Positions 36,401 to 49,628 of a DNA stretch of 64,000 bases are shown in pieces (the stretch's first letter is position 1; each line of letters opens with the position of its first letter). A program made the translations under genes and the position numbers. The notes below the pieces were generated by a model, which saw only the letters and a program-made list of their open reading frames with translations, had not been told where the DNA came from and did no database searches. The DNA is taken from assembly GCF_902686445.1 (NCBI RefSeq), contig NC_062220.1:111772643-111836642 (forward strand), written 5' to 3'. Source of the DNA: Sciurus carolinensis (Eukaryota; Chordata; Mammalia; Rodentia; Sciuridae).

Positions 36401-37015
36401 ATCTGCTAACCCACAAAAAACTAGAAGAGCAGAACCATAGAACCGCAGTTGGGAGGGCATTGGGTATACTGCTGATGTGAGAATTAAGTCTATGCAGCCT
36501 TTAAATATTCATTCTTAAGTACTTGGATATTCCCAGTTTCAGGGAGCTCAAAAATGATATCATAGGAAATGCAGCATTCTTGGGGTTTGATTGAAATGAG
36601 TTTAAATTCTCAATTTACTTCCCTAGTAAATAATCCTGAAGGAGTTAAATAAAATCTCTAATTTTTCCATTTTGGAATAGGGATATAATCTCAAGCCAAA
36701 GGCCATATTCGTTATTCTTCAACAATCTTGGTGATTTTTTTTCTGTAATTTTCCAGCTGTCCAATGTTTGGCTCTGAGCCACTTTTGCATTATATTTCCA
36801 TCAGTATAACAACTGTTTAGGCATACTTCCTACATTTAAAATCACATCACACTTACATATATTGGTGAATGGCTACTGATTTTAACTTATCTTTTATGAT
36901 TACTATTGTCAAGTAGACCTAAAATCCACCCATCTCTAGGCTACCTATAGCACTTGGAAAATAGTTTAATCTTAAGTAACAGAAACATAATTTAAAGTCA
37001 AAAAGATTAAATTCT

Positions 37016-37056
<41 letters not shown>

Positions 37057-39970
37057 TTCCAACTTTTGATAGTGTCAACATGTTCACAGTCCAATTCTGT
37101 CAGAGAAGTCAGGTAGTTTGCTGAAAGGCCAAAGAAAGTGCCCAGGGACAGCATGTGAGACATAATTTGGTGGGGAAAGCTTACAAGATATCATTGACAG
37201 CTCCAAGGAAAGTGCAGGGGTGATAGGCTGAACACACACCACCTCCATTCCTCAAGTGCTCACCAAATAGCACTTCTGCATTGAGTGGATGTTAAGGAGG
37301 CAATAACTGGTTATCACCAAGATTTCTATATTCTTCTAAAACCCAGCTGTTCCTGGATACTCAGTGCAATACTGCAAGCTTGTAAGGGACATTCAGTAAA
37401 GCTCCTCTCATTCTTAGGAAGTCTAATACCTATTGTTCCACCACTGAACAATTAGCCTATCTCTGGAATATTTTTAGAAATCCTTATCGGGAAGTTTTAA
37501 AGGGACAAAGTATAATAAGTATCACAATCCAAAGTGTAATAGGTATCACTGACCACCTTTTGAGATTTTCCAAAGAGGATAATTAGAAATTAGTCTGTTT
37601 TTCATGATAAATCAACCTTTGCTCTCATCAAATGTGGAAGATTAGAAACTATGAGAGGACTCTGTAAGGAATATTTCACTGTAAAATAAATTTGTGCACT
37701 ATAAATCCAACTCCTATTCCCTCTAAAAATAAAAACAATAAAGGAAGTAGTGAAGACACTTTTTATTATCTCAAGTTAAGGAAAGGGCTTCCTGGAGATT
37801 AATCTAAGGGACTTCTATGTGTCTTCTCCTGTGTTGCCTGAGACAAGACTGAAAGGCAAATACATTGAGTTTAAGTTAGTCTCATGCTAAAATAAAAATT
37901 TAGTGAGCAGGAGGTGGGCTTTCTATCTTCTAATATTGGTAGTGAAAGAGTAGCCATGTTGGAGGACTGAATTCTAGGGGTTTGTCATAATAAAATACAA
38001 CTTATATTTTCATGTGTCCCAGACTTGGTCAATACAAATGAGTCAGGCAGCATACAGAAATATTTGGATCAGTCAGAGGGGCAGCCGACAAGTTGTCAGG
38101 ATAAATCTTCATTTACTCCATGTGGTCATAGCAATTGACAGATATTTACAAATTTGATTTATTTAGCTTCACTTCTTCTGTTGTTTGAAATCACAGTGGA
38201 TCCAGGAGAACTTATGTTGCCAGCTCTTGTGCCCCAAACTGTTAATGATAAACAGTAATTTAGATGTTGTACCTCTGGGCTTTTACATTGCCTACAAGCA
38301 GTATTCTTTACCGACCGTTTCTGGAAGCAGCATCTACAATGTCCTCTGATTACATTTGCAAGCCTTCCTCCTCAACTTCTGCTTTTGGCAGCTTTGCACA
38401 TTTTTATTTTGGAATTTTAAATGTCCTCTAATTTCAACAATAATTGAATTTTGTTGTTTTATTTCATATTATGCTTACTTCTTTTAAATATTTTCCAGGA
38501 GAAAAGCTGGAAAACAATAATTACATGTCAACATCGCTATACCAAAATTCTCTCCTTGTCTTTTCAGAGGGGAATTTGGTGCACATAAATCAATAAAACA
38601 CTTTAATTATTCTTTCTATGTCCTCATATCATCATTCTACTTCTGTGTTATCAGTATTCAGCTTAGGTGATTTAGCTATCTCATAGAATTTTTTTATAAT
38701 CTGATGCATTTTTCCAAGATTGATGATTATTTCTTGTATACAATGGTTTTTCTTGTTTTATAGCTGTGATCTCCTCTTTACTTGTTTAAAGTCTCCCTTG
38801 ATATAAATTTTGCTGATTTTAATTTCTTTTTGTTTCTTTTCTCATTATATGTGTTCAATATTTTTGCTACTTTTCATACTATTTATTCTTTTAAACACTG
38901 TGACTCTTGGATACTTGCTCACACTCACAAATGAAAGACTTGATTAGTAATTGCTAATAGCCTTAGTGTGTGTCCATTTCCTTACACAAAATTTTATCTT
39001 CTTTGCCACAGATGTACATTCTTCATCCCCTGTGTAAATTTCGGACAGACTGCTCATCTTTTCTGCTTGGTCTCTCCTCAGTCTATAAGGTGGTCTCCTT
39101 CCACACTGATCAGTTGAATTCTTTAAGGGATCCTCCATGAATGACATAGCTCTCTACTCTTCAGTTCTCCCTCATGGTCTTGGTTTCCTAAACTCTAGCT
39201 TTATTTCCTCAGTTCAAGAAGTCTTTCAGGTTTCTCCCTGTTTTTCAATCAAGAAGAAATTTAGATAGATGGAAAGTTACACAGACTTGTTTTTTCAGTT
39301 TATACAAACTTCCATTTAGTCTAGTTACTGATCCATGTCAAGAATGGTTAAGATGAAAGAAATATATATTACATTTGTAACTAGATGTGGAGAATTTGCA
39401 CAAACTATAAGTTGGCAAGAAAAGATCTTTTTGACTTGACACCTTTCTTATTTGAAAGGAACTCATGAATCATAGCATCTACTGTATAAAAGAAGAACAC
39501 CTGGATGATGAAAAGTGAATTGTCGATTGCTTTCTTTTCAATGTTTGTAGTAGAGTATATTTTTTCTTAAAATTAATAACTTACAGCTGGAAATAAAATT
39601 TTAATTATCTACAACATGTTTCAGATTTGATAAATTATTAATCATCACTATATAGAACTAACTAAAAAATAATGATTTTTATATGTTTTGTTTCATAAGC
39701 AACCCTGAAATCTAAATATGGCCTCTAAGACTATAAAAAAGTTTTCCAAGACTAAAGTAATTTGTGTGCATGTCATGTCATTCTCTCAAAAGGGTCCTAT
39801 TTTGCTTAAGCTTCATTACAAAGTAAAGTTCTGAATCATTGTTTATGACACATAAGCGGATAACCCACAATGTGTATCACCCATGCTTCTTTTTCTGGAA
39901 GTCAGACATCAGTTCACAATACCAGGGACATAGGAAACAACTAAATTAATAGGTTATATTCAATTTAAAA
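33483..39970. other. Long repeat-poor stretch without a recognised gene
   Basis: About 6.5 kb in which I recognise only the TA microsatellite at 37018-37056. All open frames are under 80 codons and none has a family motif. This is the longest part of the window without an identifiable transposon. Confidence 0.5.
37018..37056. repeat. (TA)n microsatellite
   Basis: Alternating TA from 37020 to about 37048, followed by GTATATAT. Confidence 0.95.
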
Positions 39971-39980
39971 ATTTATGAGA

Positions 39981-40187
39981 AGCCAGATGTGGTGGTGCAT
40001 GCCTGTAATCCAAGATGCTGGGGAGGCTGAAGCAAGAGGATTTTAAGTTCAAAGCCAGCCTCAGCAATTTGGCAAAGCCCTAAGCGACTTAGCAAGATCC
40101 TGTCTCAAAATAAAAAATGAAAAGGGCTGGGGTGTGGTTCAGTGGTTAAGTGCCACTGGGTTCAATCCCTAGTACTGGGGGAAAAAA
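39981..40187 (+). mobile_element. Dimeric B1/ID SINE, nearly full length
   Basis: Left half: AGCCAGATGTGGTGGTGC, ATGCCTGTAATCC, AGTTCAAAGCCAGCCTCAGC, CCTGTCTCAAAATAAAAAATG. Right half: GGGCTGGGGTGTGGTTCAGT, GGTTAAGTGCCACTGGG, TTCAATCCCTAGTAC. It is flanked by similar 10-mers, ATTTATGAGA (39971-39980) and AATCATGAGA (40186-40195), a probable decayed duplication. This is the clearest copy for taxonomic identification. Confidence 0.93.
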
Positions 40188-42224
40188 TCATGAGAATATT
40201 AAGATTTTGCTTTGTAAGTCTCTGAGTAAACTGCTCCAATTTCAGGTTATTTGATTTTCTTTTAATTGTAGTATAACTCATGTTCAGTTTAATCATGAGA
40301 GTATATAGTGTATTTGTACTGATTTTTGTCCTGGAAATAGGAAGAAGGTGAAAGAAATAAAAAACATGACAAGAAAGGAAAAGAAAAATAAGAGAAAATA
40401 AGAAGAAAATGGGCCATTCTACTAACCATATCATTTTACAGATTTATAGATGGAGTATATGAGAAAATAGAATCTCATTCCATTTTTCAAAAAAAAGTTC
40501 TTAAGTTCACCTATGTCTCTCTGTTTAAAGTCAGCATGAAATTCTCATCATAACAGGATAGAAACATGGTCACCAGAAATAAAAACATTTCCATCTTTGA
40601 AAAAGAATACTTCTAAATATTATGTATGCAATTTTTGAGCTTGCATTCTCTGAGTCCCTGAGGATGTGATTTTCTGGACTCTCATCCATGCTGATGATCA
40701 GCTCATTTTGACTTTCACACTGACACCTTATCTATTTCACTCCCCTGGATGATGTGTGTGTATGCAAATACAACATCTTCATATACTTTCAAAACATATG
40801 TGCTTCACTTATGTTTACAAATGATCAGAAAACCAAGGGCAGTGTTCTGCACAGCAAATGAAACAAAATATCATTAACTACTGCAGAAAAGCAAAGAATG
40901 TGAAGAGATTTTGACAGGCAAACAAGAATCATATGTGGGTGATGTACATAATTAATTATCTATATCAATGAGTTTCAACATGCTTACCTCACCAATTTAC
41001 TGTAGGTATTTCTGATTAACTTTGTTTCTAATGCTTTAGTTTAAGAACATATTTAAGAGTTATAGGAGACCTCTCTGGGGCTCTGTTGATGGATCCTACT
41101 GAGACTTTAGGTACAACACAAAATCGGCGTGCTGACAGAGATGGTTACAGAATTGGATTCCCGCCCAGGAAATTATTACCTTTAGACCAACTGTGGCTGT
41201 GATAGTGAAAAATATCACAACCCCTGAGAAATAACCAATGTCACAAGTTTGAAGTTAAATTGGTCTGGAAGTCGAGGCCATCTTTCATAAACAATTTTTA
41301 CCTACACCCCAGAGACATTGGTTGCCAGAGGAAAACCAAGATTTCCATGAAGGTGTGACATTTTTAATGTTTACTTCTTAATTTTCATCAGGATCTCTGT
41401 TAATATTACTAGTTAACTATTTGCTTATTTGTTATTAGTTATCTTAGAATCTAAAATATGTATGAATCATATTGAGTTCTGTTATCTGGTAAAGAAAAGA
41501 GAACCTTTGAAAGAATATTGGAAGATTTATTTTTAATGGTCATTTGTGCAGACTAGCTATAGCAATATATTATGGTATTGATATTGTATGCTATTAGAAG
41601 TACCCTTGTAACTCATGGGAACAAGTGGAGGGGTCAAAACCACAAGCTCTATCTCTGGAGATGACTGTCATAAAATCAGGGTTGACTGAACATAGAGAGA
41701 TGAGTAGAAGTAGTCAGAGGGAAAAATAATGGGAAATCAATGTGACAGAAGATGTCATGTGGAAATTCCTACTCTAAGTAGTACCCAGATATTTGGCCAT
41801 ATAGATGATTAGTATACTAAACAATAATTTATACACAGCCATCCTCACCCACACAAATATGTGAAAGTCAAACAAATTTCTAGTGTCAGAGAAAGAGAAA
41901 CATAAACAGGGAAACAGCTGGAAATTTTTTTTTAAGTAAGGAAATACTATATTCTAAATTAGAATACAATACACTATATTTGGAAAATACATAAAACCAT
42001 ATCCATCATGGTGCATCTAGTAACACTGCACTAAAGCTAGAAATTATTGCAATAATAGGGTGATAGTAGGGTGAAGTGACATAAAAAAAATCTATACTTG
42101 ATAGATAAGTAGTGAAGAATGAGGATAATATTAAAGTGGTTTTAATAGCTAAGAAGATTTTATTAATATGGACACTCACAATGGGGCAGTTGTATGTACT
42201 CTTCGGAAAAGTGTGTAACTGTTG
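40188..42224. other. No gene recognised
   Basis: Unassigned AT-rich sequence between the dimeric SINE and the antisense L1M. Confidence 0.5.
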
Positions 42225-45200
42225 GGTGCACTTTTCAAATCAGATTGGTTTGTCTTTTATTGTTTCAAAGTAAAGATTATTTATATATTCCAGATATAAG
42301 TCCTGTATCTCACATATGATTTACAAATATTTCCTCCTGTTCTGTGTTGTCCTTCAACTTTTGAATAGTGTTTTTTGAAATTTATTTTCAAAAATTTGAT
42401 AAAATTTATCTCATTTTTGTTTGTTTTGTCACTTGAAATTTTGGTGTCATTATCTGAGACAAAGTAGCCTAATCTAAGGACAAAAATTTTACTCCTATAT
42501 TTCCTTCTAAAAGTTGTATAATTTTAGCCTTGAACTTAGGTCTATAATACATTTTAAGTTTATATTTGTTTATTGTTTATAGTAGGGATTCAACCATATT
42601 ATTTTCTGATAGATACACTTTAGTCTCAACATCTTTTCATTAACAGATTATTCTTTCTCTATTGAATAGTCTGCATACCCTTGCCAAAAATGTCTTGACC
42701 ATAAATGTGACAGATTGCTTCTGAAATCTCAATTCTATTCAGTTTGGATAGTTACAAACTTAACAGTTTTTGATCCATACATATAAGATGTTTTTTCATT
42801 TATTCATTATATTTGTTTAACTTATTCTTAAGCATTTTATCTTTTAAGATGGTATTATAAATAGAATTGTTCTTACTTTCATTTTTGGATTGTTCATTGG
42901 GGTACAGAAATATAACTCTTTCTCAAAAATTGATATTGTATTTTGCAAGCTTATTGGCCTCATGAACTTCAATGTTTGTGCATTTCTTAGAATTTTATGC
43001 ATACATGATTCAATTATCTACAAATAGGAATAGTTTTATTTCTTCTTCTCCAAACTTAATGTACTTTATTTCTTTTCTTGTCTAATATATCAAGCTAAAA
43101 TATCTACTATAATATTAATTATAAATGGAAAAAACATAATCTTGTTCTGATCCTTGATTTAGGAGAAAATTAGTTCATTGTGTGACTTTTTTTTCTTTTT
43201 TAATGTTTTTTAAAGTTTCCTTCTTTTAGTAGTTTGTGGAGATTTATAAAAAGAAAGAATATTAGATTGCTTCAAAATTTTTTTGCCTCAATTGAATTTT
43301 TGTGTTTTTCCTCTATTTTATTAATATGCAACATTTTATTGGTTGATTTTGTATGTTTAAACATTTTTGTAATTCTGGTTGAAATCTTATTTGGGTAATT
43401 TTATATAATGTTGAATTTCACTTACTTTTATTTTACTGATGATTTTCTGTTTATTTTTACAAAAGATATGTGTATCTTTGCCAGGCTTTTCTATCAGAGT
43501 AGCAGTGACTTTCTAAAATGAGTTTGAAAGTGTTCTTTCCTCTTCTAGTTATTGGAAGATATTTTGAGAAAGATTGATACTAATTCTTCCATACACACAA
43601 GGTAAAATTAATCAATGAAACCATTTGGAATGGAGAGGGCTTTTTGGCAGGTTCTTAAATTTATTGTTAATTAAATATCTTTAGGTGTTCTAAGTCTATT
43701 CTGATTTTCTGTTTTTTTTTTTGCCTTATTCGTGGTAGTATGTATATTTCTAGGAATTTATCTATTATATTTGTTACATATCCGAACACAATTGTTCATG
43801 ATATTCCATTTTAATTCACTTTTTCTTTTTTTCACAATTTAAATATTCTCAAGTTATTCATATTCACAATTTTTCTTGATCAGTCTAGTTAAAAGATTTG
43901 TCAGTTTTGTTCATATGTTCAATAACCGACTTTCCACTTTCATGATTTATGGTATTTTTTCTCTATTTTACTTATTTCCACTCTATTCTTTATTACTACC
44001 TACCCTTTACTTTCTTTGGATTAGTTTGTTAATTTCTCTCTAGCATAATATTTGGAATGTTAGGCTATTCTTTTAGACTTCTCAAGGCATATGTCACCTG
44101 CAGTTGCATGTTTATTTCTCTCAGCACTGCTTTGGCTACATCATGTAAGCTTTTGTGTATTTTGTTCTCATTTTCACTTATCTCAACACATGGTTCTAAT
44201 TTTCTATACGATTCATTTTTTGACTCATTAGTTATTTGGTAGTGATTTTTAAAATTGCTACATATTTTTAATTTCCCAGTATCTTTTATTTTTGATTTCT
44301 AAATTCATTCCATTGTGATGGGAGTACATACTCAAATTTATTGAGACTTTGTTTGCATGTGTGTGACCTATTATATTGTTCTGGAGAACATTCCATATGT
44401 AGAAGAGAAGAATGAGAGAGGGAGCGTTGGAGATGTCCATAGATGCCTATTAGGTCTAACTGGTTTATAGAGTTGTTACTCTTTGTTATGGACCTTTTTC
44501 TAGTTGCTCCATCCCTTTAATACATGACATTGAAATCAACACATATTATTCCTCAGCTCTTTCTGTCTCCCTTAATTTCTGTCAGTTTGTGCTCCATTTC
44601 AGGACTCTGTTGTCAGGGCATGTGTTCATTACTATTATGTCTTCCTCATGGATTGACCTTGTTATCATTATGAAATCTTTCTTTTTCTTTTTTTCCCCTA
44701 GGAAGTATTTTTGTCTTAATGTCTATTTTTATTTCAATAATAAAACTCTTTAGCTATCTTTTGCTTATTGTTTTCATGGTATATCTTTCAGATCCTTTTA
44801 TTTGTAGTCTATTTGTGTCTTTAAAAATAAAATGTGCATTTCTTAGACCACGAATAGTTGGATCAACTTTTTATCATCTACCAATCAATTCAGTTATATC
44901 CAATGTAATTTACCAATAAGGTAGAATTTATGTCTTTAATTTTCCCTTTTTTTATTAAGTGGCTTCTTTCTTTTATTATTCACTAAACAATAACTTATAA
45001 TCTTTTTGTCTTAAAATGGTATTTTCTGGTATACCCTATAAATTTCTGCTTACATTTTACTATATTATTTTAATTACTTTCTAAATGTTTGGCATAGACA
45101 CTACAATGAATATCTTAATTTATAATGACCTAGTTTGAATTAAAATCAATTAAAATCCAATATTATATGGAAGCTTTGCTCCTTTCTAGTTCCCTTCCTC

Positions 45201-46235
45201 CTCTCTCTCCCACCCCCTCTCTCATTCTATTATTATTATGCAAATTACAAATTTATACATGACAAATCATCAATACAGTTTCATAGTTATTGCTTTATGA
45301 AGTTGTCTTTAAATTAGCAGGAGATGAAAATTCATAAACAAAAATAACACATTTTTTTTTCTTTGCAAGTTTGAATTAATGTCTAGAGTCCCTTTATTTC
45401 ATCCTGAAGAACCTTATAAACTTTTGAAAACAAAATCTGCTAGAGACAAATACTGTCACTTTTTGTTTATCTGAGAATGTCTTAATTTCTGCTTCACTTT
45501 ATAAGCAAAATTTTCCTGGCTCTTAAATTCTTGGTTCACTGTCATTTACTTTAAACACTTATGACCTCCCACTGTCTTTTGCTCTCCTTGGTTTTTAAAA
45601 TAAATTAGCTGTTGATCGTATTGAGGAGTATTTCTACGCTACAAGCTACTTGCTGCTTGATGCTTTCAAGGTTCTCCAACTTAGTTTTTGACAGTTTGAT
45701 ATGACATGTCTAGGTGTGGAACTACGTGAGTTTATTCTACTTGTGTTTTTTGAATTTTTGGTATATAGAAATTAACAGTTTTCTTCAAAATTTTAAGTTC
45801 TGTCCATTATTTTCCCAAGTATTCTTTCTTCTTTCTATCCTTATGGAACTCAAAATATTCAGTTGCTGAAATGTTTCATGGTGACTCATCCTTTGTTGAT
45901 TTTTCTTCTTTTTTTTAATTCTTTCATTTTTATTCATTTTGCTTCTCAAATAATCTTATTTAATCTATTATTAATTTCATTAAATCTGTCAGTTAGAATC
46001 TTTCATTGAGCCAGTATGGTAAATATTTTCTTTTATATATTGCAATCTTCAAACCTAGAATTTCTTTTTGGTCAGTTTTTATAATTTGTAGTTCTTTTTT
46101 TTATTCTCTATTGGGGTCACATACTATTTTAGAGTTTCATAGTTTCCTTTATTTATTTGAACTTATTTAAAATACCTAATTTAAAATTTTGTCTAGTAAG
46201 TTCAATGACTGGGATTCCTCAGGGACAATTTCTAT
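42225..46235 (-). mobile_element. Long ancient L1M, antisense (ORF2 and more 5' sequence)
   Basis: On the minus strand the landmarks run from late ORF2 to its start and beyond. In + orientation they include TAAGTCCTGTATCTCACATA, GAATGAGTTTG-like AAATGAGTTTGAAAGTG, AAAATTTATTGAGACTTTG (about 44335), GAGAACATTCCATATG, TTAGGTCTAACTGG, GTTTATAGAGTTG, and CTCATGGATTGACCTTG (about 44646). After about 44930 the T-rich sequence fits the more 5' part of old L1s, but less surely. It is heavily decayed, and short frames within it are meaningless. Confidence 0.7.
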
Positions 46236-46290
46236 AGATTTATTTTCCCTTATATACAGTCCATATTTACTTGTTTAATGTCATATATAT

Positions 46291-46345
46291 GTGTGTGTAT
46301 ATATATACATATATATGGGATATATATATATATATATATATATAT
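46291..46345. repeat. (TA)n/(TG)n microsatellite
   Basis: Alternating TA/TG runs. A second TA run is at about 46433-46446. Confidence 0.9.
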
Positions 46346-46445
46346 GGAATAAAATAAAATCGTATAATTTACTGTATTTGCTAGGGTTCTCCAGAGAATC
46401 ATATATATTGCTATATGTGCATAATTATGTTTATATATATATATA
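46346..46445 (+). repeat. Partial MLT2-like 5' end, duplicated at 47770-47870
   Basis: TATAATTTACTGTATTTGC and TAGGGTTCTCCAGAGAATC match the 5' end of MLT2 LTRs (AGGGTTCTCCAGAGAAAC). About 100 bp, including upstream AAATAAAAT and downstream CATAATTATG, recur at 47770-47870. Confidence 0.6.
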
Positions 46446-47798
46446 TACACATTCCCTGCTTCTCAAGATTCATTCTTGTTATTCTTTATTCTTCTTATTA
46501 TTTTTGTCATATTGTTGCTATAGCTGTTTTGTGACTTTTCTAAACTAATTATGTAAAGTCCATACTTCTCACTTTGTGTGGCCACTAAAGTGCATATTAA
46601 ATTAGCTTAGAAGACAATTAATGACTAGGCAAACTTTGCCAAGGTTTTATGTATGTTGAGTCATGTATTCAATCCTCTGGTAGTTTATGAACACTGCTTT
46701 ATTCTTTGTTTCCTATTTCACCAAGCCTCAATATTATCTGAAGCAAGAGATAAGACTTTCTCAAGTCCTTTCAGCATTTCCACAGATCTGCACATAAATG
46801 TGACCTTGTAAGTTCTCAGGACTGTGTAAGCTTTACACAACTCCTATGATCATCTCATTCTTCAGCTTTTCTTAAGTTTTTCAATTTCTTGCTAGTCACA
46901 CCTGTACAATGGCCTGAGGCAGATGTGATGTTAAAACTATTGCCACTATTTTTTTCCAACAAATAGCCCAGGGAAAAGACTATTCACATTGAACAAGTTT
47001 TAAAGTCAATTCCAATACAGATAAGCCCTGTGGTGATAGTGGTGGAGGTAGTGTGTGTTTTAGGCACAGACAGGCAGTACTAGGGAACTACCAGATAGGT
47101 CAGAAAGTGAAAACTCTCTGGAAATGAGTTGGTTAAAAAGCTTCAATCCCATTTTCCCCTCTTCAGTGATTGCCTGGCTGCAGGTTTTCAAGGCTACCAT
47201 TACATGACTGTCAGTTTCCAAGACTTACTTGGAGTTGAGGGCACCAGCAGGGGAAAAGGACAAATTAAAACGATGCAAAGCTCAATCTTACTGAGGCTCA
47301 GTTGTTTTTCTTTGATTTAACCTTCCTATAACTTCCTTTGTTAGTTTACAGTTTTGTAAAAGTTGATTTGACAATTTGTACCAGCGATTTCATTGCTTTT
47401 ATAAAAAACTAAATTTTGGAAGTCCGTAGGGTCTCATATTGAATGTGCTTAATGAATACCTTTAGTATAAATATACCCTTTATATTCAAAGATAAAGTCA
47501 AAGTTCATTTATTCTGACAAGTTTATAGCAAGATTGCAATTAAGGTAGAAATATAGGTTTTTTTTTTTCTATAATTAAAGACAAAGATTGAAATTAAATA
47601 GGTTTAACTAAAGAAGATTCAAAAGATGGGAGTAAACCCAAAGGAAATATAAGAATGGGAATGATGAAAGTATAAGGAAAAATTAATAAAGTGAGTAAAA
47701 AGAATTATTGCTATGATTAAATAATAGGATATTTGGGTTTCAAGTATCAAAAATTCAACTCAAAATGATTTAAAATAAAATGAAATTATATAATTTAC

Positions 47799-48258
47799 TG
47801 TACTTGTTAGGTTCTCCAGAGAAACATATTGTTATATGTTCATAATTATATACATATATGAATAAATATGTGTGTATGTACACATAAACACACATACACA
47901 CACACATATATGTATATGTATATATAATAAAAAAGGACAAAGTGACCGGGAAAGAGATTTATTTTTAAGGATTTTTCTCACAATGGTAATAGCTGGCAAC
48001 TCAGACAAACTTTTCAACATTGTGGTATAAAGTCGGAATTCCTTCTTCCCTGGAAAACTTTAGTTTTTGCTTCTAATCCTTCAAATACTGGATGAGACCT
48101 ACGTGTACTATGGAGGAGAATTTGCTTTATGTAAAATCAACTGATTTTACGTGTTAATTCCATCTAAAAACTTCCTTTCAGCAACATATACTGTTTTTGA
48201 TCAAACATCTGGTCACCATGGTCTTGGCCAAGATGACACATGAAATTGACTCACACTC
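47799..48258 (+). mobile_element. MLT2-type ERVL solo LTR
   Basis: TGTACTTGTTAGGTTCTCC at the 5' end, a CA/TA microsatellite (47866-47925), GAGATTTATTTTTAAGG, CTTTATGTAAAATCAACTG, TTAATTCCATCTAAAAAC, ACATCTGGTCACC and CCAAGATGACACATGAAATTG at the 3' end follow the full MLT2 order. It is in the orientation opposite to the copy at 4035-4560. Confidence 0.8.
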
Positions 48259-49286
48259 ACAAATGAAGGGAGGTAGAGTGGATTCAAAGCTGCTTCACCC
48301 TGTGGCTGCAGGCCTGTGTCTCTGTAGGTTTGTATTCTCCCCATGCATGTTGTGGTTTTTGCTTTAGTCAGAATTAGTCATTTCAGCCTTCCCAGACCTC
48401 ACATTCATGTAAGACAAATCCTACATGATAAAATATTTTCTAGTAATTTACTTTAAAAATAAGAATATTTTTTATCTTTTATCAACTAGTATCCCATTGG
48501 ACCAAATGTGTTTATACCCTCATTTGAGAACTGATTACTATCAAGGGAGACACAATTGCTCCCACCATTAGGAGGTTCGTCCTTCCCATGAGGTCAGCTT
48601 ATCTGACTCCAGGGTGTGGGAAGGATATATAACTAAACAAACCATTGCTCTTTTTGTAGGGATGAAGGAGAACAGGTAAAACTTAGCAATTAATAATATC
48701 TATTTGCTTGAAAACTACAAACTGGTTTTAAAAATAACAACTAACAATTGCAGTATCAGTAAAATCAGAAAAATTCAAAATTGATCCAAATGACAAACTA
48801 CAGAAAAAATAAGAAGCATAAATAAGCATTATAGAAAATAAAAATGGGACATGACTATAACTAAGATATTTAAAATTGTTAAAAAATACTTTGAACAAAT
48901 TATGTCAGTATTTTATTTTGAATTTAGATGAATAAGCTTAAAAAATTATAAATTTCAAATACTTATTTTGAAAAGGATAGAATGCAGAGTAAAACAGCAA
49001 TATTAAGAATTTAAATTAATACTCACTTCTACTCCTTGACCAAAGTAGCTAATTACAGATAGTTTTATAAGCAAGTTTTACTAGTCTCTGGGAAAGAAAT
49101 AATTCCTACAGAGAATATGAAAAGAGTTGAAATTTCACATTTCTTTGCATGAGTATAGTGTAACATCGATAAGAATATACGGTAACCAGAAACAAAAACC
49201 AGAAAATTGTGGCCCAATATAACCTATGAACATAGGTGAAATATTTCTAAATTTAAAAATATCAAATTAAAACTACCAAAAAAATC
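48259..49286. other. No gene recognised
   Basis: AT-rich sequence between the MLT2 LTR and the SINE. Confidence 0.5.
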
Positions 49287-49482
49287 ACCAGGTACAATGG
49301 CACACCCCTATGATCCCAGTGACTTTGAAGGCCCTGATCAAATGGTCACAAGTTCAAGGACACCTTCAACAATTTAGCAAAATTCTGTCTCAGAAAAAAA
49401 AAAAAAAAGGCTGAGAATTTAGCTCAGTAGTTAAGCCTCCCTGGATTCAATTTTGAGTTAAATAAAAAATAAATTAAAAACC
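49287..49482 (+). mobile_element. Dimeric B1/ID SINE, diverged
   Basis: CACCAGGTACAATGGCACAC, ATGATCCCAGTGACTTTG, TCACAAGTTCAAGGACACC, an A15 linker, GGCTGAGAATTTAGCTCAGT and CCCTGGATTCAATTTTGAG. An A/T-rich tail follows. It lies about 150 bp upstream of the large L1 insertion. Confidence 0.85.
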
Positions 49483-49628
49483 AAAACAAGCGAAATTCAT
49501 TTTTAAGCATTACTAGATAAATCTGGTTATAGGTATAGAAAAATATTTTAACATGATCAATTTGTTAATATAAACAACAATTTTAATGGATTTATATGGC
49601 AAAAGAACATGATCAGAAGGATACAATG

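Noticed and set aside
46291..46548. Tyr/Ile-rich open frames
   Set aside because: Translations of TA/TG microsatellites; no coding meaning.
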